Both the position numbers and the translations under genes were made by a program. Under the pieces are notes generated by a model that was not told where the DNA came from, made no database searches, and saw nothing but the letters and a program-made list of their open reading frames with translations. A DNA stretch of 64,000 bases from Rufibacter sp. XAAS-G3-1 (lineage in GTDB: Bacteria; Bacteroidota; Bacteroidia; Cytophagales; Hymenobacteraceae): positions 124,001 through 188,000 of the forward strand of contig NZ_JABFAM010000003.1 of the NCBI RefSeq assembly GCF_013623775.1. Reading direction: 5' to 3'. This document shows positions 63,336 to 64,000 of the stretch, in pieces. Each line of letters starts with the position of its first letter. Position 1 is the stretch's first letter.

Positions 63336-64000
63336 ATGCTTTATACTTTTGAGAATACCTTTGTAGTAGTTATGGCCGGGGGGATTGGGAGCCGCTTTTG
63401 GCCATTCAGCCGCACCAACTATCCAAAGCAGTTCCATGATGTTCTGGGCATTGGGGAAAGCATGATCCAAACCACCGTAAAACGCTTCTCCACGGTTTGT
63501 CCTAAAGAAAACGTTTATATAGTAACCAACCGAGAATACAAAGCCCTGGTACAAGAGCAATTTCCTGAGTTTAGTGATGAGCAAATTCTACAGGAACCTA
63601 TAGGACGCAACACCGCCCCTTGCATTGCTTATGCCTGCTACAAAATAGCCCAGAAAAACCCTGGCGCCAACATCATTGTAGCCCCCGCCGACCATGTGAT
63701 TCTACGCGAGCAGGCCTTTTTAGCATGTGTGCACCAGGCCTTGGAGGCTGTATCCCAAGAAGATATTCTGGTTACGCTGGGCATCAAACCCACCCGCCCA
63801 GATACCGGCTACGGCTACATCCAATACCAGCCAGACACGTCACAAAGTTTAAAGAAGGTGAAAACCTTTTCAGAGAAACCCTCCTTAGAAACGGCCCTGA
63901 CCTTTCTTGAAAGCGGCGATTTTGTCTGGAACGCCGGGATCTTCATCTGGAGTGCACAGTCCATCCTGAATGCCTTCAGAATGCACCTGAAAGAGGTCGC
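63336..64000 (+). CDS. manC: Mannose-1-phosphate guanylyltransferase (3' truncated)
   Basis: The open frame runs from ATG 63336 to the window edge (221 codons visible). It has the nucleotidyltransferase signature VVMAGGIGSRFWPFSRTNYPKQF near residue 12, then QEPIGRNTAPCIAYA, VAPADHVI and a GYGYIQY substrate part, and FVWNAGIFIW. It makes GDP-mannose from GTP and mannose 1-phosphate for polysaccharide synthesis. The start could be later, but TFVVVMAGG is the usual N-terminal arrangement. Confidence 0.93.
   Translation, partial: MLYTFENTFVVVMAGGIGSRFWPFSRTNYPKQFHDVLGIGESMIQTTVKRFSTVCPKENVYIVTNREYKALVQEQFPEFSDEQILQEPIGRNTAPCIAYACYKIAQKNPGANIIVAPADHVILREQAFLACVHQALEAVSQEDILVTLGIKPTRPDTGYGYIQYQPDTSQSLKKVKTFSEKPSLETALTFLESGDFVWNAGIFIWSAQSILNAFRMHLKEV

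Overview
The window looks like a chromosomal segment of an aerobic Cytophagales bacterium (Bacteroidota), most likely Hymenobacteraceae; Rufibacter or a close relative is my best guess from protein style. Supporting signs are Bacteroidota-type promoters (TTG, then 18-19 nt, then TAnnTTTG), few Shine-Dalgarno sequences, and the gene content. No rRNA, tRNA, CRISPR array, complete insertion sequence or prophage is visible.

Layout. 1-2950: end of a GH3 hydrolase, a DUF1343/NamZ-type muramidase and an alkaline-phosphatase-superfamily enzyme (peptidoglycan or phosphoester turnover). 3048-6029: a tight minus-strand operon for inositol lipid synthesis (inositol-phosphate synthase, PgpA-like phosphatase, GtrA-like protein, CDP-alcohol phosphatidyltransferase). 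6303-7349: an Arc-like regulator and an SPFH protein whose frame is broken by two compensating single-base indels. 7541-23224: mixed housekeeping genes (SPW protein, SdiA-regulated-type protein, PepSY-like protein, two-component system, Tex, DinB, methyltransferase, IscA-type carrier, ChaN). 23416-35208: ABC exporter, GrpE-DnaJ, ObgE, Adk, Hpt, membrane pyrophosphatase, M42 peptidase. 35407-58226: a polysaccharide or lipooligosaccharide locus with a membrane protein (possible polymerase), ten glycosyltransferases (three GT25), a GNAT-GT2 fusion, two PLP-fold proteins, WbqC, an epimerase, an ABC flippase and AsnB. Most of it is clearly more AT-rich than the rest. 58227-60526: 2.3 kb of non-coding repeats. 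60527-64000: UDP-xylose synthase and UDP-glucose dehydrogenase, divergent from a truncated mannose-1-phosphate guanylyltransferase.

The polysaccharide genes form a logical set: ManC makes GDP-mannose; Ugd and Uxs make UDP-glucuronate and UDP-xylose; the aminotransferases and GNAT domain can make an acylated amino sugar; the transferases assemble the glycan and the ABC protein can flip it.

The most unusual content is intergenic. About twenty copies of an imperfect palindrome (core GTTTTAGGC-TGTTTT / AAAACA-GCCTAAAAC) sit between genes outside the AT-rich locus, often with stems extended by locus-specific sequence and reaching stop or start codons. Around them are a second palindromic MITE-like family (one copy inserted inside the first family with a 7-bp candidate target duplication), 7-bp-periodic repeats, and large nested inverted-repeat elements, including a 664-bp element with 46-bp imperfect terminal inverted repeats. 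All comparisons were made by eye; no database search was possible.
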